From Bacteroidales bacterium (GTDB lineage Bacteria > Bacillota > Clostridia > Lachnospirales > Lachnospiraceae), in NCBI GenBank assembly GCA_023664535.1, contig JAMPFJ010000007.1, positions 29,546 to 93,545 on the forward strand: a stretch of DNA of 64,000 bases, given 5' to 3'. This document shows positions 1 through 9,274 of this stretch, piece by piece. The first letter of the stretch is position 1; each line of letters opens with the position of its first letter. The notes below the pieces were generated by a model. It had not been told where the DNA came from. It saw only the letters and a list, made by a program, of their open reading frames with translations, and searched no databases. Position numbers and translations under genes: made by a program.

Positions 1-120
1 ATACATACGGCATAAAGTTCCCTCCAAGCATATGCATTCTTGAACATAGACATACATAGTATTCATTTTATACGAAATGCTGCGGATAGTCAATTCAAAA
101 ACATCCTCCGCCCTTATTTT

Positions 121-726
121 TCACTTCAGGGCTGCAACAAATTCCCGCTTTCCTTTTTTTGTTTTCACCACAATTTCCATATACTCCCCCTGCTCCAGCC
201 ACCTGCCCACGTCGCTGCTGTCTATCTGAATCACTTCCGTGCGGATGATGCCCTGCTTATCGTCATAATAGGAGATAACAACCGTATACCGCCCCTTGTA
301 TCTCTGCGCCCTGTGGATATAGGCCTTCTCCACCATCAGCCCGTCTCCGTCATCCGACTGCAGCTTCTTCTTATCCAAAATAAACAAAACGGCAAACGCC
401 ATGGCAAATACCACGATGAGCGACAGGGAAGCCTCCAGCCATACTTGATTCATCCCCTCGGAAATCCCCGTAAACAAGCAGAATACAACCAGTACAATAA
501 ATACAAAGGCGATTTTCCTGACAGAATTATTCTTAAGCTTTCCCATTTCCTCTTCCCCCGCAGGTCTGCGGTTTGCCGGACTACGCAGTGCTTCACTGAT
601 ATCCGCCGTAATCTGCCCTATCTGCTTTTGCAGATTATTCTGCACTGCCTTTTTTGCGAGCACGCATATTCCGATAACTACGGCAATAAACAAAATGCAG
701 CAGAGCAGCATCAATATTTCCCTCAT
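121..726 (-). CDS. Hypothetical three-helix membrane protein
   Basis: This encodes 201 aa of unknown function. It has a hydrophobic N-terminal segment (about residues 4-24) and a closely spaced pair of membrane helices (about 70-90 and 95-117). A soluble, probably beta-rich C-terminal domain of about 80 residues follows (Lys/Asp-rich start, then VISYYDD, then a Lys-rich end). The layout of a helix pair plus a small beta domain resembles DUF3592-type membrane proteins, but that is only an impression. It reads in the same direction as the surface protein and two-component genes to its right, separated by about 140 bp holding an inverted repeat, so it is probably its own unit. The overlapping plus-strand frame at 40-762 has no coding character. 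Confidence 0.6.
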   Translation of the reverse strand: MREILMLLCCILFIAVVIGICVLAKKAVQNNLQKQIGQITADISEALRSPANRRPAGEEEMGKLKNNSVRKIAFVFIVLVVFCLFTGISEGMNQVWLEASLSLIVVFAMAFAVLFILDKKKLQSDDGDGLMVEKAYIHRAQRYKGRYTVVISYYDDKQGIIRTEVIQIDSSDVGRWLEQGEYMEIVVKTKKGKREFVAALK

Positions 727-789
727 TGGTATTCCTCCCTGTATTTGAAATTTTCTACTTGATTATATCCCTTATTTTATTCCATGTAA

Positions 790-836
790 GCAGGCAGTTA
801 ATATAGAAAATAAACCGCTCTACACTAACTGCCTGC
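790..836. terminator. Inverted repeat between two minus-strand genes
   Basis: Perfect 11-bp arms (GCAGGCAGTTA at 790-800 and its complement at 826-836) enclose a 25-nt spacer just downstream of the surface-protein gene. The placement suits a transcription terminator for the minus-strand unit, but there is no clean U-run after it and the loop is long, so a protein-binding site is also possible. Confidence 0.35.
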
Positions 837-863
837 CCTCTGGGGAGAATACGCCGTCCCCGC

Positions 864-1886
864 CTATTTTAACTTAAACTTGATTGTTTTTAAGTTACCC
901 GCTTTGTCCCATACCTTTAACGTATAGGAGCCTTTCTTTTTAACCTTCTTTCCGCTTTTGATTTTCTTCCCGTTCAGCGTTGCCTTTTTAATTCCGGAGC
1001 CCTTATCGGAGAAGGTAATCTTAACCGCCTTTTTGTAGGTCTTTTTGTTTTTTACCCCCTTGACTACCGGCTTCGTCTTATCGATTCCCGTCACGGAAAT
1101 AGTCTTGGAATATCTCTTTTCTCCGACGGTAGTCTGTATCATTATGGTATACTTTGCGTTGGCGGTCGCCTTAAAGGAATAGGTCTCCCCGGAGGGCTTT
1201 AAAATCACCGCTTTTTCATTTCCCGACCATAAGTCCGGTTTATATATCCGGTTCTGCCAATAAGCGCTGTCATAAACATTTGACAGTCCGACAGCCCCTT
1301 TCTGGTATTCCACATAATCCAGATATTGCCCAAGTACATTATTAAACGACACGGTCACGCTGGTTTTGTTTGCCGCAGGCTTTGTCGTCACATTGAAAAT
1401 ATTGGACACCGGAACCGCCACAGCCATTATGTTCACGTTCCCGATAAAATCCTCAAAATTCTCCTGGTTGGTAGAGACCGAAACATAATATGTCCCCGCA
1501 TTAAAAAAATCCGCAAATTCATGGTTATATCTCCAGTAGCCCCAGCCAAATTCCCCCTTTTTATTGGTCAGTGCACTGTTGCTGTAAATAGCGACGTCCG
1601 TACCGGCGCCGTCATGATTATTAAAGGAATAGCTTCCGGTAAAATATACCCAGGAATCCTGTTTCAGGTTTAATTGCAGGTAATATGTTTTAATATCCTT
1701 TGTCCCTGTCGATATGACCTGTCTGCTGTCCACTGCATCCGCCTGCTCATACTGGTTCATATTGCTAAGCGTGACAAAATCTGCGGCAGTAAACGAAACC
1801 GCCTTCGCCTCCGCAGGAAAAACAGCCATAGCTGCAAACATGCCCAGCAACAATAATAATACTGTGTGTTTCACTCTTTTTTTCAT
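864..1886 (-). CDS. Secreted surface protein with C-terminal Ig-like domain
   Basis: This encodes 340 aa from the ATG at 1886, chosen because an AAAAGGAGGG ribosome site lies just upstream; a 25-codon longer frame has no such site. The protein opens with KKR, a hydrophobic signal peptide and an AEA cleavage-type site near residue 28. The middle resembles secreted beta-sandwich or pre-peptidase-like domains. The last about 70 residues form a lysine-rich bacterial Ig-like domain (KPVVKGV..., KVWDKAGN). No LPXTG motif or membrane anchor is visible, so it is probably secreted and bound to the wall by charge. It lies next to the LytTR regulator and sensor kinase and may be their target. Function unknown. 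Confidence 0.65.
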   Translation of the reverse strand: MKKRVKHTVLLLLLGMFAAMAVFPAEAKAVSFTAADFVTLSNMNQYEQADAVDSRQVISTGTKDIKTYYLQLNLKQDSWVYFTGSYSFNNHDGAGTDVAIYSNSALTNKKGEFGWGYWRYNHEFADFFNAGTYYVSVSTNQENFEDFIGNVNIMAVAVPVSNIFNVTTKPAANKTSVTVSFNNVLGQYLDYVEYQKGAVGLSNVYDSAYWQNRIYKPDLWSGNEKAVILKPSGETYSFKATANAKYTIMIQTTVGEKRYSKTISVTGIDKTKPVVKGVKNKKTYKKAVKITFSDKGSGIKKATLNGKKIKSGKKVKKKGSYTLKVWDKAGNLKTIKFKLK

Positions 1887-1964
1887 GACACCCTCCTTTT
1901 CGCAGACGATTGCAGAGCAATTCATTATCTGCTTACCTTTTTTGTTTTTGTAAACCTCCACAAC

Positions 1965-2756
1965 TTACCTTTCACCCGATATGTCCCGCATCAACCCCTT
2001 TTCCAGACACTGCAGCACGTTTTCCCGGTACTGGCTTTCTCTCCTGCGGCTTACCGGAAGCACAATATTATCGGTAAGATAAAGCTTTCGGTTCCGCAAG
2101 TCCTTATGATGCCACATATTGACCAGATACTTTCTGTGAATCCGGTTAAAGCCATACTGACCAAGCCGCTTTTCCAAAGCATTTAAACTGCTGCGCTCCA
2201 GATAATCCCCTCTTGTTGTATGGATAACGGTATATTTGTCCTCTGCGCTCATATAAATAATATCCTGCAGCTTTACAACCGTCTCCCGCTCCGATGTTTT
2301 GACAATCAGACAATGGGAATCGTTCTTATCATCCAGAATATCACAGATTATCTGCTCGATATCAGATGTCTGAACAGGCTTTAGCAGATAGCGGTAGGCT
2401 CTCGCCTGATAACCGTCAATCGCATATTCGGCGTAAGCGGTGATAAACACAAGGCAGATTTCCGATGCAATTTTATGTAATTCCCTGCCAAAGGCAATCC
2501 CGTCCATTTGGGACATTTTAATATCCATAAACACAATATCCGGCAGCGGTTTATTCTCTGCCAGTCCCGTTTGGATTTCCAAAAGCAATTCCTCTGCTTC
2601 AGTAAATAACTCCAGCTTCAGCTTCCACCGGTTACGTTTTGCACAATCCTTTATCTGATTTGCCACATTATCCAGATAGTCCTTGTCATCATCACACAGC
2701 ACAATATAAACATTTTCTTTTGCGTCTCTGCCTGCCATCTCTCTCGTCTCTGCCAT
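1965..2756 (-). CDS. LytTR-family response regulator (AgrA/LytR type)
   Basis: This encodes 263 aa. The N-terminal receiver domain (about residues 16-140) has the acidic pocket CDDDKD at 21-26, the phosphoacceptor Asp78 in FMDIKM, a Thr in FITAYAEYA and the Lys of LLKPV. The C-terminal half (about 150-255) is a LytTR DNA-binding domain (AEDKYTVIHT, NRIHRKYLVN). Regulators of this kind activate a few operons, often for surface proteins, bacteriocins or quorum responses. The kinase gene lies immediately upstream on the same strand (gap about 130 bp) and the surface-protein gene downstream. An AGGGGA site precedes the ATG. The long N-terminus before the receiver (15 residues) is mildly unusual, and a later start is possible. 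Confidence 0.85.
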   Translation of the reverse strand: MAETREMAGRDAKENVYIVLCDDDKDYLDNVANQIKDCAKRNRWKLKLELFTEAEELLLEIQTGLAENKPLPDIVFMDIKMSQMDGIAFGRELHKIASEICLVFITAYAEYAIDGYQARAYRYLLKPVQTSDIEQIICDILDDKNDSHCLIVKTSERETVVKLQDIIYMSAEDKYTVIHTTRGDYLERSSLNALEKRLGQYGFNRIHRKYLVNMWHHKDLRNRKLYLTDNIVLPVSRRRESQYRENVLQCLEKGLMRDISGER

Positions 2757-2889
2757 ATGTTCCCCTTATGCCCTGCCTTTTTTCTATATTATTAAGGCAT
2801 TGCCTGTCCGCCGCTTTATATTTTAACAGATATTCTCCATATATTCCATATTTTTATGATAAGTGGTTAATATTTTTGACAAAAGGTAA

Positions 2890-4179
2890 TCAGCATTTGA
2901 AAACCAGCTGGGCAATAAAATAGTTCCCCTCCGTCTTAACCCTGCATTCCCCGCCGCACTTTTCCATGATATCCGCCACGTTGGCAAGACCGATGCCATG
3001 CTCGCCCTTTCCCTTTTTGCCGGTTACCGGCATGCCGTCCTTCCAGACTGGCTCCTTCTCCATGGTATTTTTAATCGTTATCATATACAAATGAGGGCTT
3101 TCCGCCACAAGCAGTTCAATTTTCCGTTCCCCCCTGCACAAAAGGCATGCCTCCACTGCATTATCAATAAGATTGGAAAACAGGATACAGGCGTCTACCG
3201 GCTCTAAAAATGTCAGATTTTCCAGTCCGCCATGGCAGGTAAAGGTAATCCCCTCCCTGTCAAGTATTTCCTGCTTGCCGCTTAACACAATATCCAGCAT
3301 TTCATTTCCCGTCAAAATTTTATATACACCGGCGCCGACTGCCGGAAGCTTTTCAAAATAAGCTCTCGCCTCGTCATATCCCCCCTGTCGGAATATGGTC
3401 TGCAAGGCTGCCACATGGCTGTTCCAGTCATGCCGCAGCTTCGCCATATCTTTCTGGGCTTTGCGGTAATCTTTAAAATGGGTATACTCCTTATTAAACT
3501 GCTCCCGGTAGTTTTCGGCAAGATTTTTATAATATCTCGAGCGTTTTCTATGGATAATCCCGTAGATTACCGCCATATTGATAAAAATCATAAAAATTAT
3601 CCATATTGCGGCAATATTCGGATATTCCTCCTGAAGCGTAGTAAAAACACCGGTGATTGCCGGTGAAAAAATGCAAAAGCATAACAGAAAAATCCCCTCG
3701 CCAAGGGTCAGCTGGACAACCCGCCTTTTCTGGATTTTCAATAAATATAACAATATGGCAAAAACAGCGATATCCGAAGCGATGCTGACTATCCCTATCT
3801 CTTCCTCCAGCAGGGTAACCGTATAACGGTGAAGCCCTGCCACCCTGCCAAACAGGGTAAAAAACGACGCTCCCTGTAAATAAACAAATATGGCGGGAAC
3901 CGCCAGCAGCAGCGTTTTTATCCGGCGGCTTTTGGTCAGAACCAGAACACTTCCCGCCAAAAAAAGGCACCGCAGCCCAAACAACAGGTTCTCCTCTCCG
4001 TTTCCCAGCCAGAGTGACATAACGGTATCAAAAAAACAGAATACAGCCGCCACAACAAACAATGTCCTTTTGGTCACCCGCATATCCGCACCAAACAGTG
4101 TTTTCAGGACAAGCAGTGAATTTAACACGACAAAGCTGTTTATTATTGCGATAATAACGGTTAAAAAAATATCCCTCAT
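2890..4179 (-). CDS. Agr-like sensor histidine kinase (GHKL ATPase)
   Basis: This encodes 429 aa: about six to seven membrane helices in residues 1-210, then a coiled linker, a dimerisation helix with KLRHDWNSH holding the phosphoacceptor His (about residue 250), and a C-terminal ATPase of the AgrC/CitA-type GHKL class (LIDNAVEA N-box; GEHGIGLANV G-box). It is the partner of the adjacent LytTR regulator. The membrane part is the presumed sensor of a peptide or other extracellular signal. No AgrB or AgrD peptide-processing gene lies nearby. The ATG at 4179 has a GGGAGG ribosome site. Confidence 0.85.
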   Translation of the reverse strand: MRDIFLTVIIAIINSFVVLNSLLVLKTLFGADMRVTKRTLFVVAAVFCFFDTVMSLWLGNGEENLLFGLRCLFLAGSVLVLTKSRRIKTLLLAVPAIFVYLQGASFFTLFGRVAGLHRYTVTLLEEEIGIVSIASDIAVFAILLYLLKIQKRRVVQLTLGEGIFLLCFCIFSPAITGVFTTLQEEYPNIAAIWIIFMIFINMAVIYGIIHRKRSRYYKNLAENYREQFNKEYTHFKDYRKAQKDMAKLRHDWNSHVAALQTIFRQGGYDEARAYFEKLPAVGAGVYKILTGNEMLDIVLSGKQEILDREGITFTCHGGLENLTFLEPVDACILFSNLIDNAVEACLLCRGERKIELLVAESPHLYMITIKNTMEKEPVWKDGMPVTGKKGKGEHGIGLANVADIMEKCGGECRVKTEGNYFIAQLVFKC

Positions 4180-4226
4180 CTTATCCTCCCTTTGTCCACC
4201 CCCTCCGGCGGGAATCCCTATCCCCT

Positions 4227-4255
4227 ATAATAACCGCCACAGGCAAAAAAGGAAA
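4227..4255 (-). promoter_or_regulatory. Candidate promoter of the LytTR two-component genes
   Basis: Read on the minus strand, TTTCCT (4250-4255) and TATTAT (4227-4232) are separated by 17 bp, about 50 bp before the kinase start. It is a moderate sigma-A-type match only. The GC-rich stretch on its other side (4263-4310) contains several inverted repeats. Confidence 0.35.
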
Positions 4256-4368
4256 GAATTTTTTTGACGCCCCCACCAGGGACGCCGCCCGGCAAAAAAC
4301 AGTCCCTCCTTTGCCTGCACAGGATAAACGGTAAATATTTACTTCACAGAATCTACACCAAAATGCGA

Positions 4369-4397
4369 TTGCGTATTTAGAAAAGAACCCTTATAAT
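4369..4397 (+). promoter_or_regulatory. Sigma-A type promoter of ftsH
   Basis: TTGCGT at 4369-4374 and a perfect TATAAT at 4392-4397 are separated by 17 bp, about 45 bp before the chosen ftsH start. This is a strong consensus match in the right place. Confidence 0.65.
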
Positions 4398-4442
4398 ATG
4401 ACTTGTCGCAGTATTGCAAAATGATTGCAGGAGGATAAGAAT

Positions 4443-6410
4443 TTGGAAGAAAATAATAACTTGCAAAATGATAACAATCAAAATAATAATAACAGAAAAC
4501 CGCCAAACCGGAGCTACATCTTTATGCTGGCAGTCTCCATAGGGCTGACGCTGCTTTTCTTTTTTGCTTACAGCCGGTATCAGACCAGCCAGCAGGAGGA
4601 AATCTCCTACAGCAAATTTTTAGATATGCTGGATGAAGGAGAAATCAAAACCGTAAAAATATACGGTTCTTCGCTCGAGGTTATTCCGAGAGAATCAAAA
4701 TCCGGCAAAAAGAGCTACCATGTTACACGGATATCGGACATTAACCTGGTAGACCGCCTGGAAGCCGCAAAAGAAAACGGCGAGCTGGATTACAAGGCAA
4801 TCGACGAGAGCGGCTCCGCCATGATTTGGAACATCCTTTCCTGGGTGCTGATGATTGGGGTATTCTATCTGATTATCTGGCTGTTTATGCGCTCCATGTC
4901 AAAGGGCGGAGGAATGATGGGTGTCGGCAGAAGCAATGCCAAGATGTATGTGGAAAAGGAAACCGGCGTGACCTTTGCCGATGTGGCGGGGCAGGAGGAA
5001 TCCAAGGAATCCCTGAAAGAAATGGTGGACTTTTTGCACAACCCGAAAAAATATCTGGCAATCGGGGCAAAGCTTCCGAAGGGTGCGCTTCTTGTAGGTC
5101 CTCCGGGAACCGGTAAAACCTTACTCGCCAAGGCGGTGGCAGGAGAAGCAAAAGTACCGTTTTTCTCGCTGTCCGGTTCAGATTTTGTAGAGCTTTATGT
5201 TGGTGTCGGTGCCTCCCGGGTAAGGGATTTATTTAAACAGGCAAACTCCATGGCGCCCTGTATTATTTTTATCGACGAGATTGACGCAATCGGAAGAAGC
5301 CGGAACAGTAAATACGGCGGCGGCGATTCCGAGCGGGAGCAGACGTTAAACCAGCTCCTTTCCGAAATGGACGGTTTTGACACCTCCAAGGGAATCGTCA
5401 TTTTAGCGGCAACAAACCGTCCGGAAATTCTGGATAAGGCGTTACTTCGTCCGGGACGTTTTGACCGCCGCGTCATTGTGGAAAAACCGGATTTAAAGGG
5501 ACGTGTCGAGACGTTGAAGGTACACGCCAAAAATGTGAAAATGGACGAAACCGTTGACTTCAACGAGCTGGCGCTGGCAACCTCCGGCGCAGTAGGGGCA
5601 GACCTTGCCAATATTATCAATGAAGCGGCCTTAGCAGCAGTTAAAGCGGGAAGAGAGTATGTCAGCCAGTCGGATTTATTTGAATCCGTGGAGGTGGTTT
5701 TTGCCGGCAAGGAGAAGAAGGACCGGATTCTCAGCAAAAAGGAGAAGGAAATTGTCGCCTACCACGAAACCGGCCACGCCCTGTGCACAGCGCTGCAAAA
5801 GCATACGGAGCCGGTACAGAAGATTACCATCGTTCCAAGAACGATGGGTTCACTGGGATATGTATGGCATACTCCCGAGGAAGAAAAATATCTGGAGACA
5901 AAAGCGGAAATGGAGGCGAATATCGTGACCCTCCTTGCCGGACGTGCGGCGGAGGCCATCAAGTTCCCGTCCGTTACCACAGGCGCTTCCAATGATATCG
6001 AACAGGCAACAAATATTGCCAAACAGATGATTACGCTATACGGCATGTCCGACCGGTTCGGCATGGTTGCCTTGGCTTCCATCCAGAACCGTTATCTCGA
6101 CAGAACTTATTCCCTGGACTGCTCCGAGGAAACCGAGGCAGCCGTTGACGACGAGATACGCAGAATCATTACGGATTCCTACCAGAAGGCTTACGATTTG
6201 TTGAAGGAAAACGAAAATGTTCTGGATGCCCTTGCCAGGTATCTGTTTGAAAAGGAAACCATTACCGGCAAAGAATTTATGAAAATCTTTGAGGAAATTA
6301 CCGGCACCGCCTTAAAAGCGGCGACCGTTGACGACGGCAGCAAAGAAGAGCCGGAGGCTTTACCGTCTACGGACGCTCCGGCAGACAATACCTTTGACGA
6401 ATCAGTGTAA
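4443..6410 (+). CDS. ftsH: ATP-dependent zinc metalloprotease FtsH
   Basis: This is a membrane-bound AAA+ protease that degrades misfolded membrane proteins and short-lived regulators. The start is taken as TTG at 4443, 8 nt after AGGAGG; the longer frame from TTG 4425 overlaps that ribosome site. Product 655 aa. It shows an Asn-rich N-terminus, a membrane helix (about 28-44), a short extracytoplasmic domain, a second helix (about 128-150), Walker A GPPGTGKT at about 219, Walker B with FIDEID, the second region of homology, and the zinc site HETGH with the first His at about residue 441. Length and order fit the family. It has its own promoter upstream and a long hairpin downstream. Confidence 0.97.
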   Translation: MEENNNLQNDNNQNNNNRKPPNRSYIFMLAVSIGLTLLFFFAYSRYQTSQQEEISYSKFLDMLDEGEIKTVKIYGSSLEVIPRESKSGKKSYHVTRISDINLVDRLEAAKENGELDYKAIDESGSAMIWNILSWVLMIGVFYLIIWLFMRSMSKGGGMMGVGRSNAKMYVEKETGVTFADVAGQEESKESLKEMVDFLHNPKKYLAIGAKLPKGALLVGPPGTGKTLLAKAVAGEAKVPFFSLSGSDFVELYVGVGASRVRDLFKQANSMAPCIIFIDEIDAIGRSRNSKYGGGDSEREQTLNQLLSEMDGFDTSKGIVILAATNRPEILDKALLRPGRFDRRVIVEKPDLKGRVETLKVHAKNVKMDETVDFNELALATSGAVGADLANIINEAALAAVKAGREYVSQSDLFESVEVVFAGKEKKDRILSKKEKEIVAYHETGHALCTALQKHTEPVQKITIVPRTMGSLGYVWHTPEEEKYLETKAEMEANIVTLLAGRAAEAIKFPSVTTGASNDIEQATNIAKQMITLYGMSDRFGMVALASIQNRYLDRTYSLDCSEETEAAVDDEIRRIITDSYQKAYDLLKENENVLDALARYLFEKETITGKEFMKIFEEITGTALKAATVDDGSKEEPEALPSTDAPADNTFDESV

Positions 6411-6413
6411 ACA

Positions 6414-6509
6414 AACAGCCATGAGCTAAGCTCCGCTTTTCCCTGCAGCGGCTGCACAATATCTGTGCAGCCGCATGCCAGGAAGCCTGCGGGTCTGCTC
6501 ATGGCTGTT
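6414..6509. terminator. Nested bidirectional terminator hairpin
   Basis: Between convergent ftsH and the lipoprotein gene, perfect 13-bp outer arms (AACAGCCATGAGC at 6414-6426 and its complement at 6497-6509) enclose a second perfect 11-bp hairpin (GCGGCTGCACA at 6449-6459, complement at 6465-6475). Partial pairing occurs in between. It can fold as one long cruciform-like structure from either strand. Confidence 0.55.
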
Positions 6510-6522
6510 CTAACCTCAACCT

Positions 6523-7065
6523 CTACTCAGCGGCCGTATCCTCCGTTGCCGCCTTGGCAGAAGCTTCTTCCTTTTCTTCTTCCTCATTTCCCACATAGAG
6601 AAATACATTTCCCTGGTCAATAAAATGAATATAGGAAATATCCACGTCTTTATATCTGGTGGAGCCGTTTTCCACTACATCCGCCTGATTTTGCAGCTCC
6701 AAATCGGAATAGAAATCCGTAATCTGTTTTTCAAAATCAGAATAATGCTCTTTATCCACGACTGCCTCCAGCCAGATGTTTTTGATTGTGTCCTCATTCC
6801 AGTTCACATGAACCGTAACATCGGTATCATCCCCGGCTTTCACACTAATCGTCGTCTCTCCGTCGCCGTAACCGGAATCCTGATACTTTTCACCATAAGC
6901 CTCCTTCAATTCGGCATTGGTGCTGTTCATCGTAATGTCAACGATAGGCATAATGCTTCTGCCGTTTCCTCCACAACCGGACAGCAGGAGCGCTGCCGCC
7001 AATACCATGGCAGGCAGTCCCGCCATCCTCTTTCCTGTACCCATTTTCTGCTTTTTGTCTCTCAT
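6523..7065 (-). CDS. Hypothetical lipoprotein
   Basis: This encodes 180 aa from the ATG at 7065 (GGGGAAAG just upstream; the longer frame has no ribosome site and would run into ptsI). A signal peptide with a lipobox ending in LLLSGC (Cys at about residue 30) indicates a lipid-anchored extracytoplasmic protein. The mature part is acidic, with a hydrophilic domain resembling small extracytoplasmic beta domains (VKAGDDTDVTVHVNW) and a Glu-rich tail. It starts 13 bp after the ptsI stop codon, so it is probably read through from ptsI; a role in sugar uptake is only guilt by association. No family recognised. Confidence 0.7.
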   Translation of the reverse strand: MRDKKQKMGTGKRMAGLPAMVLAAALLLSGCGGNGRSIMPIVDITMNSTNAELKEAYGEKYQDSGYGDGETTISVKAGDDTDVTVHVNWNEDTIKNIWLEAVVDKEHYSDFEKQITDFYSDLELQNQADVVENGSTRYKDVDISYIHFIDQGNVFLYVGNEEEEKEEASAKAATEDTAAE

Positions 7066-7078
7066 TTCTTTCCCCAAT

Positions 7079-8701
7079 CTACTCTTTATATCTTGTCTCG
7101 CGGATAATTTTACGCACCGGAAGCACAAAGGTTGGAGATACGGATAATTCATCCAGTCCCATCTTGACAAACTGCTCCGTCAAGGTCGTATCTGCGCCTA
7201 GCTCTCCACAGATGCCAACCCAGCAGTTTTCCTTATGTCCATTGTCCACCACCATTTTAATCATCCTAAGAATTGCCGGATGGTGGGAATCATAAATATT
7301 ATCCAGCTTGGGATTCTGGCGGTCAATCGCCAGCGTATACTGCGTTAAATCATTTGTTCCGATACTGAAGAAGTCAACCTCCTTCGCCAGCAAATCGCTA
7401 ATCATCACCGAAGCCGGCGTCTCAATCATGATTCCAAGCTCTACGTCTCCGTACTCAATCCCGCCGGCGTCCAGCTCTGCCCTGACTTCCCCGCAAATCT
7501 TCTTAATATCCTGAACCTCTTTCACCGAAATAATCATTGGGAACATAATGGAAATTGTCCCAAATGCGGAAGCCCGGTAAAGCGCACGAAGCTGTGTTTT
7601 AAAAATCTCCACCCGGTCTAAACAGATACGGATTGCGCGATAACCCATTGCCGGATTCTCCTCATGCTCCATATTAAAATAATCCACCTGCTTATCCGCA
7701 CCGATATCCAATGTCCGGATGACCACCTTTTTTCCCGCCATATTCTGGGCAACTGTCTTATACACCTGGAACTGTTCTTCCTCCGTCGGATAATTATCCT
7801 TTTCCAGATATAAGAACTCGCTTCGGAATAATCCGATGCCCGCCGCATCATTTGCCAGTACGTTTCCCACATCCGCCACACTGCCGATATTGGCATAAAG
7901 CTTGATATGTCTTCCGTCAACCGTCTCATCCGGCTGACCCTTAAGCTGCATTAACAGCTCCCTTGCCTCTTCTTCCTTTTTCTTTTCCCCGAGATATTTT
8001 TCCAAAGTCTGATTATCCGGATCCACAAAGAAAATGCCGTTTTTTCCGTCCACAATCGCCATTTTCCCATTCCATTCTTCGCTAATCTCCACACCGATTA
8101 ACGCCGGAATGTTCATGGTTCTTGCCAAAATTGCCGTATGGGAATTGGAAGAGCCCAGTCTTGTTACAAAAGCAAGAAGCTTTGTCTTATCCATCTGCAC
8201 GGTTTCGCTTGGTGCCAAATCCTCCGCCACAACAATCACCGGCTCATCACCGATACTGCCGCCGCTTGCCCTTCCGGATAACACGGAAATAATTCTCTCC
8301 GATATATCCTTCACGTCCGCCGCTCTTGCCTTGAAATAATCGTCCTCCATCTCGGAGAACATTACGGAAAAATTATCTCCCGTAGTCGCCACGGCAAACT
8401 CTGCATTGACTTCATCGTTCCGGATAATATTGTATACGGAATCATTGTAGTCGTCATCCTCCAGCATCATGGCATGAACCTCAAAAATCATGGCGTTTGC
8501 CTCGCCGACCTCCTCCACTGCCTTATCGTGCAGTGCGCCGAGCTGTTCAATCGCCTCCGCCTTCGCCGCTTCATACCGGGCAACCTCAGCCTCAACATCC
8601 TCTACCTTTACCCTCTTCACCTGCTGTTGGTTCTTTGCATAAAATAAAATTCTGCCAATGGCAGTTCCCTTAAAAATTGACTTTCCCGTAAACTGTTCCA
8701 T
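7079..8701 (-). CDS. ptsI: PTS enzyme I (phosphoenolpyruvate-protein phosphotransferase)
   Basis: This is the cytoplasmic enzyme that takes phosphate from PEP and passes it to HPr for sugar uptake. Its 540 aa are slightly short of the usual 570. The N-terminal HPr-binding and phosphohistidine domains carry the active His188 in SSNSHTAILAR. The C-terminal TIM barrel has the PEP-binding signature (IGTNDLTQYTLA) and the catalytic Cys in GICGELGAD. A clear AGAAGGAGG precedes the ATG. It lies downstream of ptsH on the same strand, with a strong terminator between them, so the amounts of HPr and EI are probably set by partial readthrough or a separate promoter. Confidence 0.96.
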   Translation of the reverse strand: MEQFTGKSIFKGTAIGRILFYAKNQQQVKRVKVEDVEAEVARYEAAKAEAIEQLGALHDKAVEEVGEANAMIFEVHAMMLEDDDYNDSVYNIIRNDEVNAEFAVATTGDNFSVMFSEMEDDYFKARAADVKDISERIISVLSGRASGGSIGDEPVIVVAEDLAPSETVQMDKTKLLAFVTRLGSSNSHTAILARTMNIPALIGVEISEEWNGKMAIVDGKNGIFFVDPDNQTLEKYLGEKKKEEEARELLMQLKGQPDETVDGRHIKLYANIGSVADVGNVLANDAAGIGLFRSEFLYLEKDNYPTEEEQFQVYKTVAQNMAGKKVVIRTLDIGADKQVDYFNMEHEENPAMGYRAIRICLDRVEIFKTQLRALYRASAFGTISIMFPMIISVKEVQDIKKICGEVRAELDAGGIEYGDVELGIMIETPASVMISDLLAKEVDFFSIGTNDLTQYTLAIDRQNPKLDNIYDSHHPAILRMIKMVVDNGHKENCWVGICGELGADTTLTEQFVKMGLDELSVSPTFVLPVRKIIRETRYKE

Positions 8702-8796
8702 AGTAACCTCCTTCTATCTTATTCTTCCCACTTTACATCTGCTGTGCCCCGTCTGTACTACTTACAGCGGGACGGCATGACAAAACACGCTTGAGA

Positions 8797-8828
8797 GAGA
8801 AAAAAACACGCCAGGCGTGTTTTTTTCT
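8797..8828. terminator. Intrinsic terminator between ptsH and ptsI
   Basis: A compact GC hairpin (ACACGCC/GGCGTGT, 2-nt AG centre not counted in arms) is flanked by runs of A and T on both sides, giving a U-run on either strand. On the minus strand it follows the ptsH stop codon by about 25 bp and precedes ptsI by about 95 bp. Confidence 0.8.
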
Positions 8829-8852
8829 GAGATTGTTTATCTGCTGTCAGAA

Positions 8853-9110
8853 TTACAAATTCGCCTTCATGAATTCTTCCATTTTAGCGATTGCTGCGTC
8901 CTCGTCGTCACCCTCTGCCTTGATGACAACCTCCGCTCCGTTTTTAACGCCAAGGCTCATTACAGCCATCAGCTTTGTTGCGTCAGCGCTTTTTCCATTC
9001 GCCTCTAATGTGATAGTAGAGGAGAAATTCTTAGCTTCCTTTACCAGCATTCCCGCCGGTCTTGCATGAATCCCGATTTCGTCTGTGATTACATAGCTAA
9101 ATTCTTTCAT
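8853..9110 (-). CDS. ptsH: PTS phosphocarrier protein HPr
   Basis: This is the small phosphocarrier that moves phosphate from enzyme I to the sugar-specific EII proteins. It has 85 aa, typical for the family. The active His15 sits in GIHARPAG. In Firmicutes, Ser46 is normally phosphorylated by HPr kinase for catabolite control; here position 46 is Lys (SADATKLMAV spans 41-50) and the next Ser is residue 52. The gene has a strong promoter 115 bp upstream and a terminator directly after it. Confidence 0.97.
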   Translation of the reverse strand: MKEFSYVITDEIGIHARPAGMLVKEAKNFSSTITLEANGKSADATKLMAVMSLGVKNGAEVVIKAEGDDEDAAIAKMEEFMKANL

Positions 9111-9231
9111 TAATGCATATCCTCTCTTTCTTCATGATTTTTGTGAAACCGGGGTGAAAATGATTACTTTATCTTCACCCTCTGCATTCCTTCATCATCA
9201 TCAACAATCCCACTGCTATAATGATGTTGTA

Positions 9232-9260
9232 ATTATAACAAATGCACAAAACAAAGTCAA
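9232..9260 (-). promoter_or_regulatory. Sigma-A promoter of ptsH
   Basis: On the minus strand, TTGACT (9255-9260) and a perfect TATAAT (9232-9237) are separated by 17 bp, leaving a 5' leader of about 115 nt before the HPr start. Confidence 0.75.
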
Positions 9261-9274
9261 TAAAATAGCCATTT

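Noticed and set aside
40..762. Long plus-strand frame over the first minus-strand membrane protein gene
   Set aside because: Its translation is His/Pro/Gln-rich without domain character, and the opposite strand gives clear membrane helices and a small domain.
5195..5737. Long minus-strand frame inside ftsH
   Set aside because: It is antisense to the conserved AAA domain of FtsH and has a Ser-rich, non-protein-like composition.
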